Of a DNA stretch of 64,000 nt, positions 40,756 through 48,194 are shown piece after piece. This DNA is from Halorubrum depositum (GTDB lineage Archaea > Halobacteriota > Halobacteria > Halobacteriales > Haloferacaceae). The position numbers and the translations under genes were made by a program. Positions within the stretch are counted from its first letter, which is position 1, and each line of letters starts with the position of its first letter. The notes under the pieces are model-generated. The model had not been told where the DNA came from and did no database searches. It saw only the letters and a list, made by a program, of their open reading frames with translations. The DNA lies in NCBI RefSeq assembly GCF_007671725.1, contig NZ_VCNM01000002.1, positions 558,001-622,000 of the forward strand, written 5' to 3'.

Positions 40756-42390
40756 TCAGTCGTCGTCCGATCCGGCGGACCGAGGCGAACTGGGTCCGTC
40801 GGCGTCCTTGCCCGATCCGTACAGCACGGTATCCTTCTGGAAGAGCACCTGGTTGTAGTGTTTCCCGAAGTCACGGATGAGCGACAGCATCGCGAGGAAG
40901 CAGACGAACGCGAACGGCGCACCGGTGATGATGACCGCGTCCTGGAGCGCGCTCGTTCCGCCCTCACCGCCGATGATCATGAGGATGGCGGCGGTCATGC
41001 CGAGGACGACCCCCCAGAAGACGCGGTTGATGTTCGACGGCCTGGCCTTCCCGCCGGTGGTCATCATCGAGACGGCCAGCGTCGAGGAGTCCGCCGACGT
41101 GATGAAGAAGGTCGTGACCAGGACCATGAAGGCGATCATGAACACCGTCCCGAACGGGAAGGCGTCGAAGAGGATGAAGCCCGATATCTCGGGCGTGAAG
41201 TTGTTGATGACGGCGCTGAAGTCCGCGACGCCGGTGTGGTGGTACTGCAGCGCGGTGCCGCCGACGATGGTGAACCACGGGATGGTCGCCGCCGAGGTCG
41301 CGCCGATGCCCGTGAACGCGACCTCTCGAACGGTCCGTCCCTTGGAGATGCGGGCGATGAACAGCCCCGCGAACGGGGACCACGAGAGCGCCCACGCCCA
41401 GTAGAACACCGTCCAGGAGTTCATCCACGACGTGCCGCCATCGCTCCCGGCACCGGTGTACAGGCTCATCGAGGTGAAGTCGGCGATCATTCCGCCCATC
41501 GCCTGTGACCCCAGCAACAGCAGGAACAGCGTCGGTCCCAGGATGAACGTCGCCACCATGAGGACGACGAACAGGATCATGTTGAAGTTGGACAGTCGGC
41601 GGATCCCCTTGTCGACGCCGAGCACCATCGAGACGGTGAACAGGAGCGTCATCGTGGTGACCACGATGAGGATCCCGATGTTCCCGAGGTCGATCCCCCA
41701 CTGGTAGTTGAGACCGGCGATGAACTGGCTGCCGATGAACCCGAGCGACGTCGCTACGCCACCGATCGTCGCGAAGACGGCGAGGATGTCGACGACCTTC
41801 GCGGCCGGGCCGTCGAGGTTGTCCTTCCCAAGGATCGGCGTCAGCGCCGACGAGACACGGAGGGGGACGTCCTCGTAGTTGTACGCGAAGTAGGAGATCG
41901 CGAGCCCCATGATCGTGAACACCGCCAGCTGGGGAAGTGCCCAGTGGAACAGCGTCTGCTGGATCGCGTACGGAACCGCCTCGGCCGTTCCACCTTCGAT
42001 CCCGAACAGCGGCGAGGGGTTATCGTAGTAGAACAGCGCCTCGGTCGGCCCCCAGAACACGACGCCCGCCGCGAACCCGGCGGAGTACAGCATCGCGAAG
42101 TACGACAGGAAGCTGTACTCGGGGTCCGAGTCTCCCATCTTGATCCCTCCCCACGGCCCGACGATCAGGAACAGCAGGAAGAGGACGATCAGGAACACGA
42201 TCACCAACAGCGCCCAGTTCAGGTACGTTGTCACCCAGCCGTAGACGGTCCCGATCGTCTCCGTGACGAGCGCCTCATTCACGAAGAACGCCACGATCAC
42301 GCCGGCGGTCAGCAACGCACCGAACGCGAAGACGACCGGATCGATCTCCTCGCGGAACTCGTCGAACACGCCCGAATCGGAGCCGCTCAT
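40756..42390 (-). CDS. BCCT-family compatible-solute transporter
   Basis: 544 aa from the ATG at 42390 (MSGSDSGVFDEFREEIDP). About twelve membrane helices are visible. The BCCT signature region is present as MNSWTVFYWAWALSWSPFAGLFIARISKGRTVREV (Trp-rich helix 8), with FFWGPTEALFYY-like AAGVVFWGPTEALFY earlier. BCCT carriers import betaine, carnitine, choline or ectoines with Na+ or H+. Placement next to ectoine hydrolase and an operator of the same type suggests ectoine or hydroxyectoine uptake as nutrient. The C-terminal tail is short, so osmosensing is less likely. Confidence 0.9.
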   Translation of the reverse strand: MSGSDSGVFDEFREEIDPVVFAFGALLTAGVIVAFFVNEALVTETIGTVYGWVTTYLNWALLVIVFLIVLFLLFLIVGPWGGIKMGDSDPEYSFLSYFAMLYSAGFAAGVVFWGPTEALFYYDNPSPLFGIEGGTAEAVPYAIQQTLFHWALPQLAVFTIMGLAISYFAYNYEDVPLRVSSALTPILGKDNLDGPAAKVVDILAVFATIGGVATSLGFIGSQFIAGLNYQWGIDLGNIGILIVVTTMTLLFTVSMVLGVDKGIRRLSNFNMILFVVLMVATFILGPTLFLLLLGSQAMGGMIADFTSMSLYTGAGSDGGTSWMNSWTVFYWAWALSWSPFAGLFIARISKGRTVREVAFTGIGATSAATIPWFTIVGGTALQYHHTGVADFSAVINNFTPEISGFILFDAFPFGTVFMIAFMVLVTTFFITSADSSTLAVSMMTTGGKARPSNINRVFWGVVLGMTAAILMIIGGEGGTSALQDAVIITGAPFAFVCFLAMLSLIRDFGKHYNQVLFQKDTVLYGSGKDADGPSSPRSAGSDDD

Positions 42391-42845
42391 GAGAGGCCAC
42401 CTCCACGACGGCGACCACTGCTCGGTCCACGGTGCCTCCGCCGGTCGAGTACCATGCCACGTGCTGGCATGCACGGTGGATCGAAAGTATACACAATAAG
42501 TGTTTCTCAAAACGCGAGAATGTAACCGTATTATGTATTCTGTATATATGTTCAACACAATCTGTATCGATGACGTACGTTGGCGATATCAACGGTGTTT
42601 GCCGAAATATACTGGACGATCGAAGACATATAGCTGGCATACCCATAACATCGTCCCGAACAGCATCGGGACTTGGACGGTTCCGATTCGACTCCGAGCC
42701 GGCTCTTCGGCGAGCGATCGGCCGCCGCTCAGCCGTGTGTCATCGATATTCGTTACCGCGAAAGAGGAGATCGTCCCGCGCCGAGTGAGGAGAGAAGAGG
42801 CGGACGCCGTCGGCCGATCAGTCCGGCAGCATCAGTTAATCAGCT
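42391..42845. other. Intergenic region with AT-rich promoter DNA and a GTATACAC site
   Basis: The first part (42480-42570) is AT-rich, with GTATACAC at 42487-42494 (same motif set) and repeated TGTAT words near 42535-42548. It is probably the control region of the BCCT gene, whose transcript would have a leader of about 70 nt. The rest (42600-42845) shows no convincing gene. Confidence 0.45.
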
Positions 42846-43493
42846 TCAGTTCGTCAGCTCTTCGAGCGTGCGCTCGTGGGAGGTCGCGCTCTCCGTCAGC
42901 TTCTCGGCGAACTCGTCGACGCGGTCTTTGATCTCCTCGCCGGCCTCCTCCGGCGAGAACGACTCCGACATGGTCAGCAGGCGGACGAACGCGCGGAGCT
43001 CCTCGTCCGTGAGCTCCGCGAACTCGTCGTTCTCGAGCTTCGCGACCACCTCGTCGACGTCGATCTGGCCGACCGGTTCGACGTTGAACTCCACGTTGAC
43101 CATGCGGTAGTTCGACCCGGCGAGCCGCTGTTCCGCCTTCCCGACGCCCTCAGAAAGCATGTCCTTGAACGGGGTGTGGTACCCCATCGTGCCGAGGTAG
43201 AGGAACGCGAGCATGTCGGTGATCCCCTGCGTGTACGCCTCGCGGTCCTCGTCATCCGGGTCGAACACTGTCTTCCGGTCGCGCTCCTCCAGACATTCGA
43301 AGAGGATGCTGAAATCTAAGATCGCGTTCCGAACGCGGCGGCGGATCCGGTTCCGCTTCTGTTTCCGCGAGTGGTCCGTGTAGTCCGTCTTGCGTCCGAG
43401 CAGAAAGTCACGGTCGGAGGGCGTGAGGATCCCGCGAGGCCGGTCCGAGTCGGCCGCCGCCTCCAGCGACTCCGGCACGTCGTTCTGGCTCAT
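42846..43493 (-). CDS. Conserved haloarchaeal protein of unknown function
   Basis: 215 aa from the ATG at 43493 (MSQNDVPESLEAAADSD). Residues about 20-50 carry RGILTPSDRDFLLGRKTDYTD followed by RKQKRNRIRRRVRNAILDFSIL. This combination is frequent in haloarchaeal proteins of unknown role, often linked to DNA binding or domain fusions. The remainder is charged and helical, without metal or catalytic motifs. A regulator of the nearby regulon is conceivable but unsupported. Confidence 0.7.
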   Translation of the reverse strand: MSQNDVPESLEAAADSDRPRGILTPSDRDFLLGRKTDYTDHSRKQKRNRIRRRVRNAILDFSILFECLEERDRKTVFDPDDEDREAYTQGITDMLAFLYLGTMGYHTPFKDMLSEGVGKAEQRLAGSNYRMVNVEFNVEPVGQIDVDEVVAKLENDEFAELTDEELRAFVRLLTMSESFSPEEAGEEIKDRVDEFAEKLTESATSHERTLEELTN

Positions 43494-43587
43494 GGCTCGA
43501 ATACCGAGGGCCAGCGGATTAACGGTACTGGTCGTGCCAACGACTCCCCACCCGTCGACCGATCCCACCCCTCCCGCCGACGACCCG

Positions 43588-44868
43588 CTACGGCCGCCGT
43601 CGCGACAGTTCGACGAACGCCTCTGAAAGCAGATCGACGCCGATCCCGAGGCTCTCCTCGTCGACGTCGAACGTCGGGGTGTGGTGGCTCGTCGGGTGGT
43701 CCGTCCCGACGATGAGGTACGAGGCGAGCCCGCCCGACTCCTGGACCCGTCGCATCAGGTAGGTTGCGTCTTCGCTCACGCCGAACTCCTCGGACGGAAT
43801 CACGCGCTCGACGCCGTCGACGTCCCACGCGACGTTGCCGACGACCTCCCGGAGCGCCGGGTGGCTGTCGACGCACGGCGACTCGCTGATCACGCGCGGC
43901 GCGACGTCGCAGTCGTGCAGCTCGGCGGCGGCGTAGAGGACCCGCTCGAGCTCGGTGCGCGCGTACGTCATCAGCGCGGTCGTCTCGCCGCGGACCTCCG
44001 CCTCGATCGTCACCTCCTCGGCGATGACGTTGCTCGCGGAGCCGCCCTCGATCTTGCCGACGTTCACCCGCGTCGCCCCGTCGCGGTGGCGCGCGATCCC
44101 GTACGCGTTCTGGATCGCGGCCGCGGCGGCCTGCATGGCGTTGGCCCCCTCGTTGGGCGCCTTCCCCGCGTGCGCGCTCGCGCCCTCGAACGTCGCCGTC
44201 AGGTGCGCCATCGCCAGCGGGCCCTCCACGCCGGCGACGACCTCGCCGGTCGGGTGGCCGAGCCCGACGTGGAGCGCGAACAGGTAGTCGACGCCGTCGA
44301 GGTGGCCGCTCTCGGCCATCGCCTTGCCGCCGCCGGAGATCTCCTCGGCCGGCTGGAAGAACACCCTGAGCGTCCCCTCGAAGTCGCTCTCCTTGATCGC
44401 CTCGATCGTGCCAAGCGCGATCGCGAGGTGCGCGTCGTGACCGCAGGCGTGCATGTAGCCGTCGTGTTCCGACCGGAACCCCGCCGCCGCCGGCCGGTGG
44501 TCGGGCTCGTCCGACTCGTGGATCGAGATCGCGTCCAGATCGACGCGCAGGCCGATACAGGGCCCCTCGCCCTGCGAGAGCGTCGCGACGACGCCCGTGT
44601 GGCCGCCCGCCGTCCGTTCGAGGAGGTCCTCGCTGACCCCCGCCTCACGGGCGCGGTCGAGCCACGGCCGGATCTCGTCGTCGTCCGGGACGGCCATCCG
44701 CTCGTCCGTCGCGAGCGCCTCGCGGCCGACCGCGATCTCGTCGACGCCGATCCGTTCGAGCTCCTCGACGACGCGGGCGGTCGTCCGGAACTCGCGCCAC
44801 CCCGGCTCCGGGTGGCGGTGGAACGCCCGCCGGAGGTCGCTCAGTCTGGCTCGCGCGTCGTGGGACAT
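43588..44868 (-). CDS. M20-family amidohydrolase, paralogue 2
   Basis: 426 aa and clearly paralogous to the gene at 36678: shared RRAFHRHPEPGWREF, RMAVPD, GLRVDLDAI, HACGHDAHLAI, FQPAEEISGGG, SAHAGKAPNEGANAMQA and the SHHTPTFDVDEESL end. All M20 metal ligands are kept. It lacks the GTGTACAC-type promoter site, so it may be expressed differently. Possible roles are N-acyl-amino-acid or aminobenzoyl-glutamate hydrolysis, or a second acylated-diaminobutyrate substrate. Confidence 0.87.
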   Translation of the reverse strand: MSHDARARLSDLRRAFHRHPEPGWREFRTTARVVEELERIGVDEIAVGREALATDERMAVPDDDEIRPWLDRAREAGVSEDLLERTAGGHTGVVATLSQGEGPCIGLRVDLDAISIHESDEPDHRPAAAGFRSEHDGYMHACGHDAHLAIALGTIEAIKESDFEGTLRVFFQPAEEISGGGKAMAESGHLDGVDYLFALHVGLGHPTGEVVAGVEGPLAMAHLTATFEGASAHAGKAPNEGANAMQAAAAAIQNAYGIARHRDGATRVNVGKIEGGSASNVIAEEVTIEAEVRGETTALMTYARTELERVLYAAAELHDCDVAPRVISESPCVDSHPALREVVGNVAWDVDGVERVIPSEEFGVSEDATYLMRRVQESGGLASYLIVGTDHPTSHHTPTFDVDEESLGIGVDLLSEAFVELSRRRP

Positions 44869-44978
44869 CTGTCCGGAGGGAAAGCGGTCAGGCTACTTAA
44901 CCGTAGCCGATGGCCCACTCTCCGACTCGCGCGGGGGGCTCTGTCACGGGTCGCGACGAGCGATCCGACCGGCCTCGC

Positions 44979-45995
44979 TTACTCCGCCGTCGACACCCGC
45001 ACCACCTGCTTGCCGATGTTGTCGCCGGCGAACAGTCCGAGGAAGGCGTCGGGCGCGTTCTCGAGGCCCTCGACGACCGTTTCGCGGTGTTCGAGTTCGC
45101 CGCTCGCCACCCACCGCCCGAGCCGCTCGCTGGCCTCGCCGAACCGGCTCGCGAAGTCGCTCACGAGCAGCCCCTCCACCCGTGCCCGCGTCGGGATCAG
45201 TCCCGGGAGCTTCCGCGGGCCGGTCGGCGTCTCCTCGTCGTTGTAGTGGGCGATCTGCCCGCAGACGGCGACGCGCGCGTCGAGGTTCAACCGCGTGAAC
45301 ACCGCGTCCGTGATGGGGCCGCCGACGTTGTCGTAGTAGACGTCCACGCCGTCGGGTGCGGCCTCGTCGAGCGCGGCGCGGTAGTCGTCGGTCGTTCGGT
45401 AGTTGATCGCGGCGTCGAAGCCGAGCTCGTCGGTGAGCCACGCCGTCTTCTCGTCGGAGCCGGCGAACCCGACCACGCGACAGCCCGCGCGTTTCGCGAT
45501 CTGACCGACGACCGAGCCGACCGCGCCCGCGGCGCCTGAGACGACGACGGTGTCGGCGGGCTTCGGCTCGCCGATCTCCAAGAGCCCGAAGTAGGCGGTC
45601 CGGCCGGGCATCCCGAGCACGCCGAGGTAGGCCTCGGGGTCGGCGACAGACGGGTCCACGGGCGCGACGTCGTCGGCGTCGAGCGTCGCGTAGTCGGCCC
45701 ACCGCCCCTCTCCCGTCACGAGGTCGCCCGCGGCGTAGGCGTCGCTTTCGCTCTCGATGACCTCGCCGACGACGCCGCCCCTGAGCGGGTCGCCGACGGC
45801 CCACGGCTCGGCGTACGACTCGGCGTCGCGCATCCGGCCGCGCATGTACGGGTCCACCGAGAGGAAGCGGGTGCGGACGAGGAGCTCGCCCGGCGCGGGG
45901 GCGGGGACGTCGGTCTCGCGCAGTTCGAAGCAGTCCAGGTCGGGCTCGCCGGTCGGACGCTGGGCGAGCAGCCACTCGCGGTTGATCTCTGTCAC
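44979..45995 (-). CDS. NADP-dependent medium-chain oxidoreductase (CurA/LTB4DH-like)
   Basis: 338 aa zinc-free MDR. The start EINREWLLAQRPTGEPDLDCFEL and the SVDPYMRGRM segment are typical of the LTB4-dehydrogenase/CurA group. The cofactor loop is VVSGAAGAVGSVVGQIAKRAG (about 152-172), with YYDNVGG later. Such enzymes reduce alpha,beta-unsaturated ketones or aldehydes with NADPH. It has its own transcription unit. Confidence 0.88.
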   Translation of the reverse strand: MTEINREWLLAQRPTGEPDLDCFELRETDVPAPAPGELLVRTRFLSVDPYMRGRMRDAESYAEPWAVGDPLRGGVVGEVIESESDAYAAGDLVTGEGRWADYATLDADDVAPVDPSVADPEAYLGVLGMPGRTAYFGLLEIGEPKPADTVVVSGAAGAVGSVVGQIAKRAGCRVVGFAGSDEKTAWLTDELGFDAAINYRTTDDYRAALDEAAPDGVDVYYDNVGGPITDAVFTRLNLDARVAVCGQIAHYNDEETPTGPRKLPGLIPTRARVEGLLVSDFASRFGEASERLGRWVASGELEHRETVVEGLENAPDAFLGLFAGDNIGKQVVRVSTAE

Positions 45996-46052
45996 GGTCG
46001 CCGTTGTCGACTGCGGCCCAATAGCGTTTGGACGCCAGCAGGGCGCGCGAGT

Positions 46053-47177
46053 TCAGTCCTCGCCGAGCGGGATCGACAGGCCGCCGTCAGTCCGTTCGAC
46101 CTCGGTCCCGAAGGCGGCGGAGCGCTCGGCGACCGTGTCGCGCACCCACTCGGCGATTTCGGGGTCCGCGAGCGTCGCCGCCTCGTCGACGATCGCGGTC
46201 GGCTCGACGAACAGCTCGTCGAGGTCACCGTCGCGGACGACCAGCTCGAACAGCGCGCTGCGCTTGTTGTGGACGCCCTGTCGATCGACGTAGTCGACGT
46301 AGTCGTCGACGAAATCGCCCGCGTCGTAGACGATCGGCCGCCCCTCGTACACCTCGACGCCCTGGAGGACGTGAGCGCTGTGGCCGTGGACGACGTCGAC
46401 CCCCTGATCGACGAGCCACCGCCCGAACCGCTCGTGGACTCGCCGTGGTTCGGTCTTCCAGTTCGCGCCCCAGTGGAGCGAGGCGACGACGAGGTCCGGA
46501 TCGTGGCTCCGAGCGCTCCCGAGCACCCCTTCGACGAGCGACTGGGTCGCGGGGACCGAGGGGTCGAGCGTCGCGAAGGCGGTGCCCGGCCCGTCTCGCG
46601 TCGCGGCGAACGCCTTTGCCTGGTCGGTGAGGCCGAACGCCGCGACCGTGAGGTCGCCCGCCTCGAACACGGCGGGCTCGAGCGCCGCCTCGAGATCGGT
46701 TCCGGCGCCGGCGTGGGCGATGCCGGCGTCGCCGAGGTGGGTTCGCGTGTCGCGGAGCGCGGGCTCCCGGAAATCGAGGACGTGGTTGTTCGCGAGCGAG
46801 ACGAACGAGGCCCCGGCGGCGTCCAGCGCCGGGATCGCGAAGGCGGGGTCCGACCGGAAGTAGTACACCTTGTCCGGCCACCGCGTGCCGCCCTCGGAGA
46901 CGCAACACTCAAGATTGGCGACGAGCCCGTCGAGCTCCGCGAGGCGCGGCAGCGTCGACCCCCAGACCTGCGCGGGGTCGTCGTCGGCCCAACGCTCGTT
47001 GACGCTGCGCCCGAGCATGAAGTCGCCGACGAACCCGATCCGTGCGTCGACGTCGGGGGCGTCGAGGTCGCCGCGCTCGCTCTCGTCGCTGCGTCCGCCG
47101 GAGCGAGACGCGACACAACCGGCGACGCCCGCCAGTCCGGCGACGCCCGACGCCAGCAGGGTTCGACGGGTTCGCAT
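46053..47177 (-). CDS. CapA-like Tat lipoprotein (PGA_cap metallophosphatase fold)
   Basis: 374 aa. The twin-arginine signal RTRRTLLASGVAGL leads to the lipobox GVAGC (Cys about residue 21), so the enzyme is anchored outside the cell. The PGA_cap domain follows: FVGDFMLGRSVN (about 49), VANLECCVSEGG (about 84), SLANNHVLDF (about 126), VASLHWGANW and VVHGHSAHVLQGVEVY. These motifs resemble calcineurin-like metal sites. Family members act in poly-gamma-glutamate or surface-polymer metabolism. It lies close to the glycosylation locus. Confidence 0.88.
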   Translation of the reverse strand: MRTRRTLLASGVAGLAGVAGCVASRSGGRSDESERGDLDAPDVDARIGFVGDFMLGRSVNERWADDDPAQVWGSTLPRLAELDGLVANLECCVSEGGTRWPDKVYYFRSDPAFAIPALDAAGASFVSLANNHVLDFREPALRDTRTHLGDAGIAHAGAGTDLEAALEPAVFEAGDLTVAAFGLTDQAKAFAATRDGPGTAFATLDPSVPATQSLVEGVLGSARSHDPDLVVASLHWGANWKTEPRRVHERFGRWLVDQGVDVVHGHSAHVLQGVEVYEGRPIVYDAGDFVDDYVDYVDRQGVHNKRSALFELVVRDGDLDELFVEPTAIVDEAATLADPEIAEWVRDTVAERSAAFGTEVERTDGGLSIPLGED

Positions 47178-47243
47178 CGCTCGCGGCTTCGGCCGGCGTC
47201 GATTTCAAGCCACCGAGTGAGCGCCGGCGGCGTCCGATCGCGA

Positions 47244-48188
47244 TCAGTACTCGATCGCCGCCGAGTACCGGTCGAGCACGAGCACGAACGCCGCGCCTGC
47301 GACGGCCGCGAGCGCGAACCGCGGCGCGGCGGCCCGCCACGACTCCCCGCTCTCTGCGAGCCGGGTCGACACCTCGAGGAGCGGCGCCCGGAGCGCGCCG
47401 ACGACGAGGCTCACGAGGAACGCGAGCGTGGCGGCCCGGGCGCGGGCGAGCGCGTACCGCACCGTGTGCGCGATCGTGAACAGCCCGACGACCCCGCCGA
47501 GGAGAAACGTCACAACGGGGGGGAGCGTCTCGACGAGCGCGTCGCTCCCGTTGCCCGTTAGAAACGCGGCGACCCCGTCGACCGCGCGGCTCACCGTCCC
47601 CGACATGTACTCGTACTGGCCGAGCACGATCAGCAGCAGCGACCCTGAGACGCCCGGGAGCACCATCGCGCTGACCGCGACCGCGCCGGCGACGAAGACG
47701 AGCGGCAGCGAGCTGCCGAGGCCGGTCGAGGCGACGCCCGAGGCGAGAAACGCGAGCAGGAAGCCCGCGACCGCCGCCGCCTTTCGTCGTGACGTGTCGA
47801 GCGTGACGCCGCGGAGCAACACCGCCGCGCTCGCCGCGATCAGTCCGAAGAAGAAGCCGTACGTCGCGACCGGCCGGGTCGCGAGGAGGTAGTCGACGCC
47901 GCTCAGCACGGTGACGACGGCCGTGCCGATCCCCGCGCCGAGCACGAGCAGGAAGGCGCCGTCGATCTCGTGGAACGCGGCGCGGGCGTCCGGAATATTG
48001 GCGGGCCGGACGCCGGCGAGCACGCGCCGAACGCGGGTGAGGTCGATCGCGGTGACCGCCGCGATCAGCCGCTCGTAGATCCCGACGATGAGCGCGATGG
48101 TGCCGCCGGAGACGCCGGGGACCGCGTCCGCGCTCCCCATCGCGACGCCCTTCAGGTACAACGTCGCCCACTCCCGGAGGCCAGCCAT
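47244..48188 (-). CDS. DUF368 (PopT-like) membrane protein
   Basis: 314 aa with about eight or nine membrane helices. The first conserved loop GSADAVPGVSGGTIALIVGIYERLI (about 18-42) and the second, AMVLPGVSGSLLLIVLGQYEYM (about 180), form the inverted PGVSGG pair of DUF368. Bacterial DUF368 (PopT) returns undecaprenyl phosphate across the membrane. It starts six bases after aglB, so it is very probably co-translated and may recycle dolichyl phosphate after N-glycosylation. That link is inference. Confidence 0.88.
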   Translation of the reverse strand: MAGLREWATLYLKGVAMGSADAVPGVSGGTIALIVGIYERLIAAVTAIDLTRVRRVLAGVRPANIPDARAAFHEIDGAFLLVLGAGIGTAVVTVLSGVDYLLATRPVATYGFFFGLIAASAAVLLRGVTLDTSRRKAAAVAGFLLAFLASGVASTGLGSSLPLVFVAGAVAVSAMVLPGVSGSLLLIVLGQYEYMSGTVSRAVDGVAAFLTGNGSDALVETLPPVVTFLLGGVVGLFTIAHTVRYALARARAATLAFLVSLVVGALRAPLLEVSTRLAESGESWRAAAPRFALAAVAGAAFVLVLDRYSAAIEY

Positions 48189-48194
48189 GGGTGG

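Noticed and set aside
42500-42931. A 143-residue plus-strand ORF behind the BCCT gene
   Set aside because: It runs across the control region and into the antisense of the gene at 42846; no ribosome site, TATA-linked start or family features support it.
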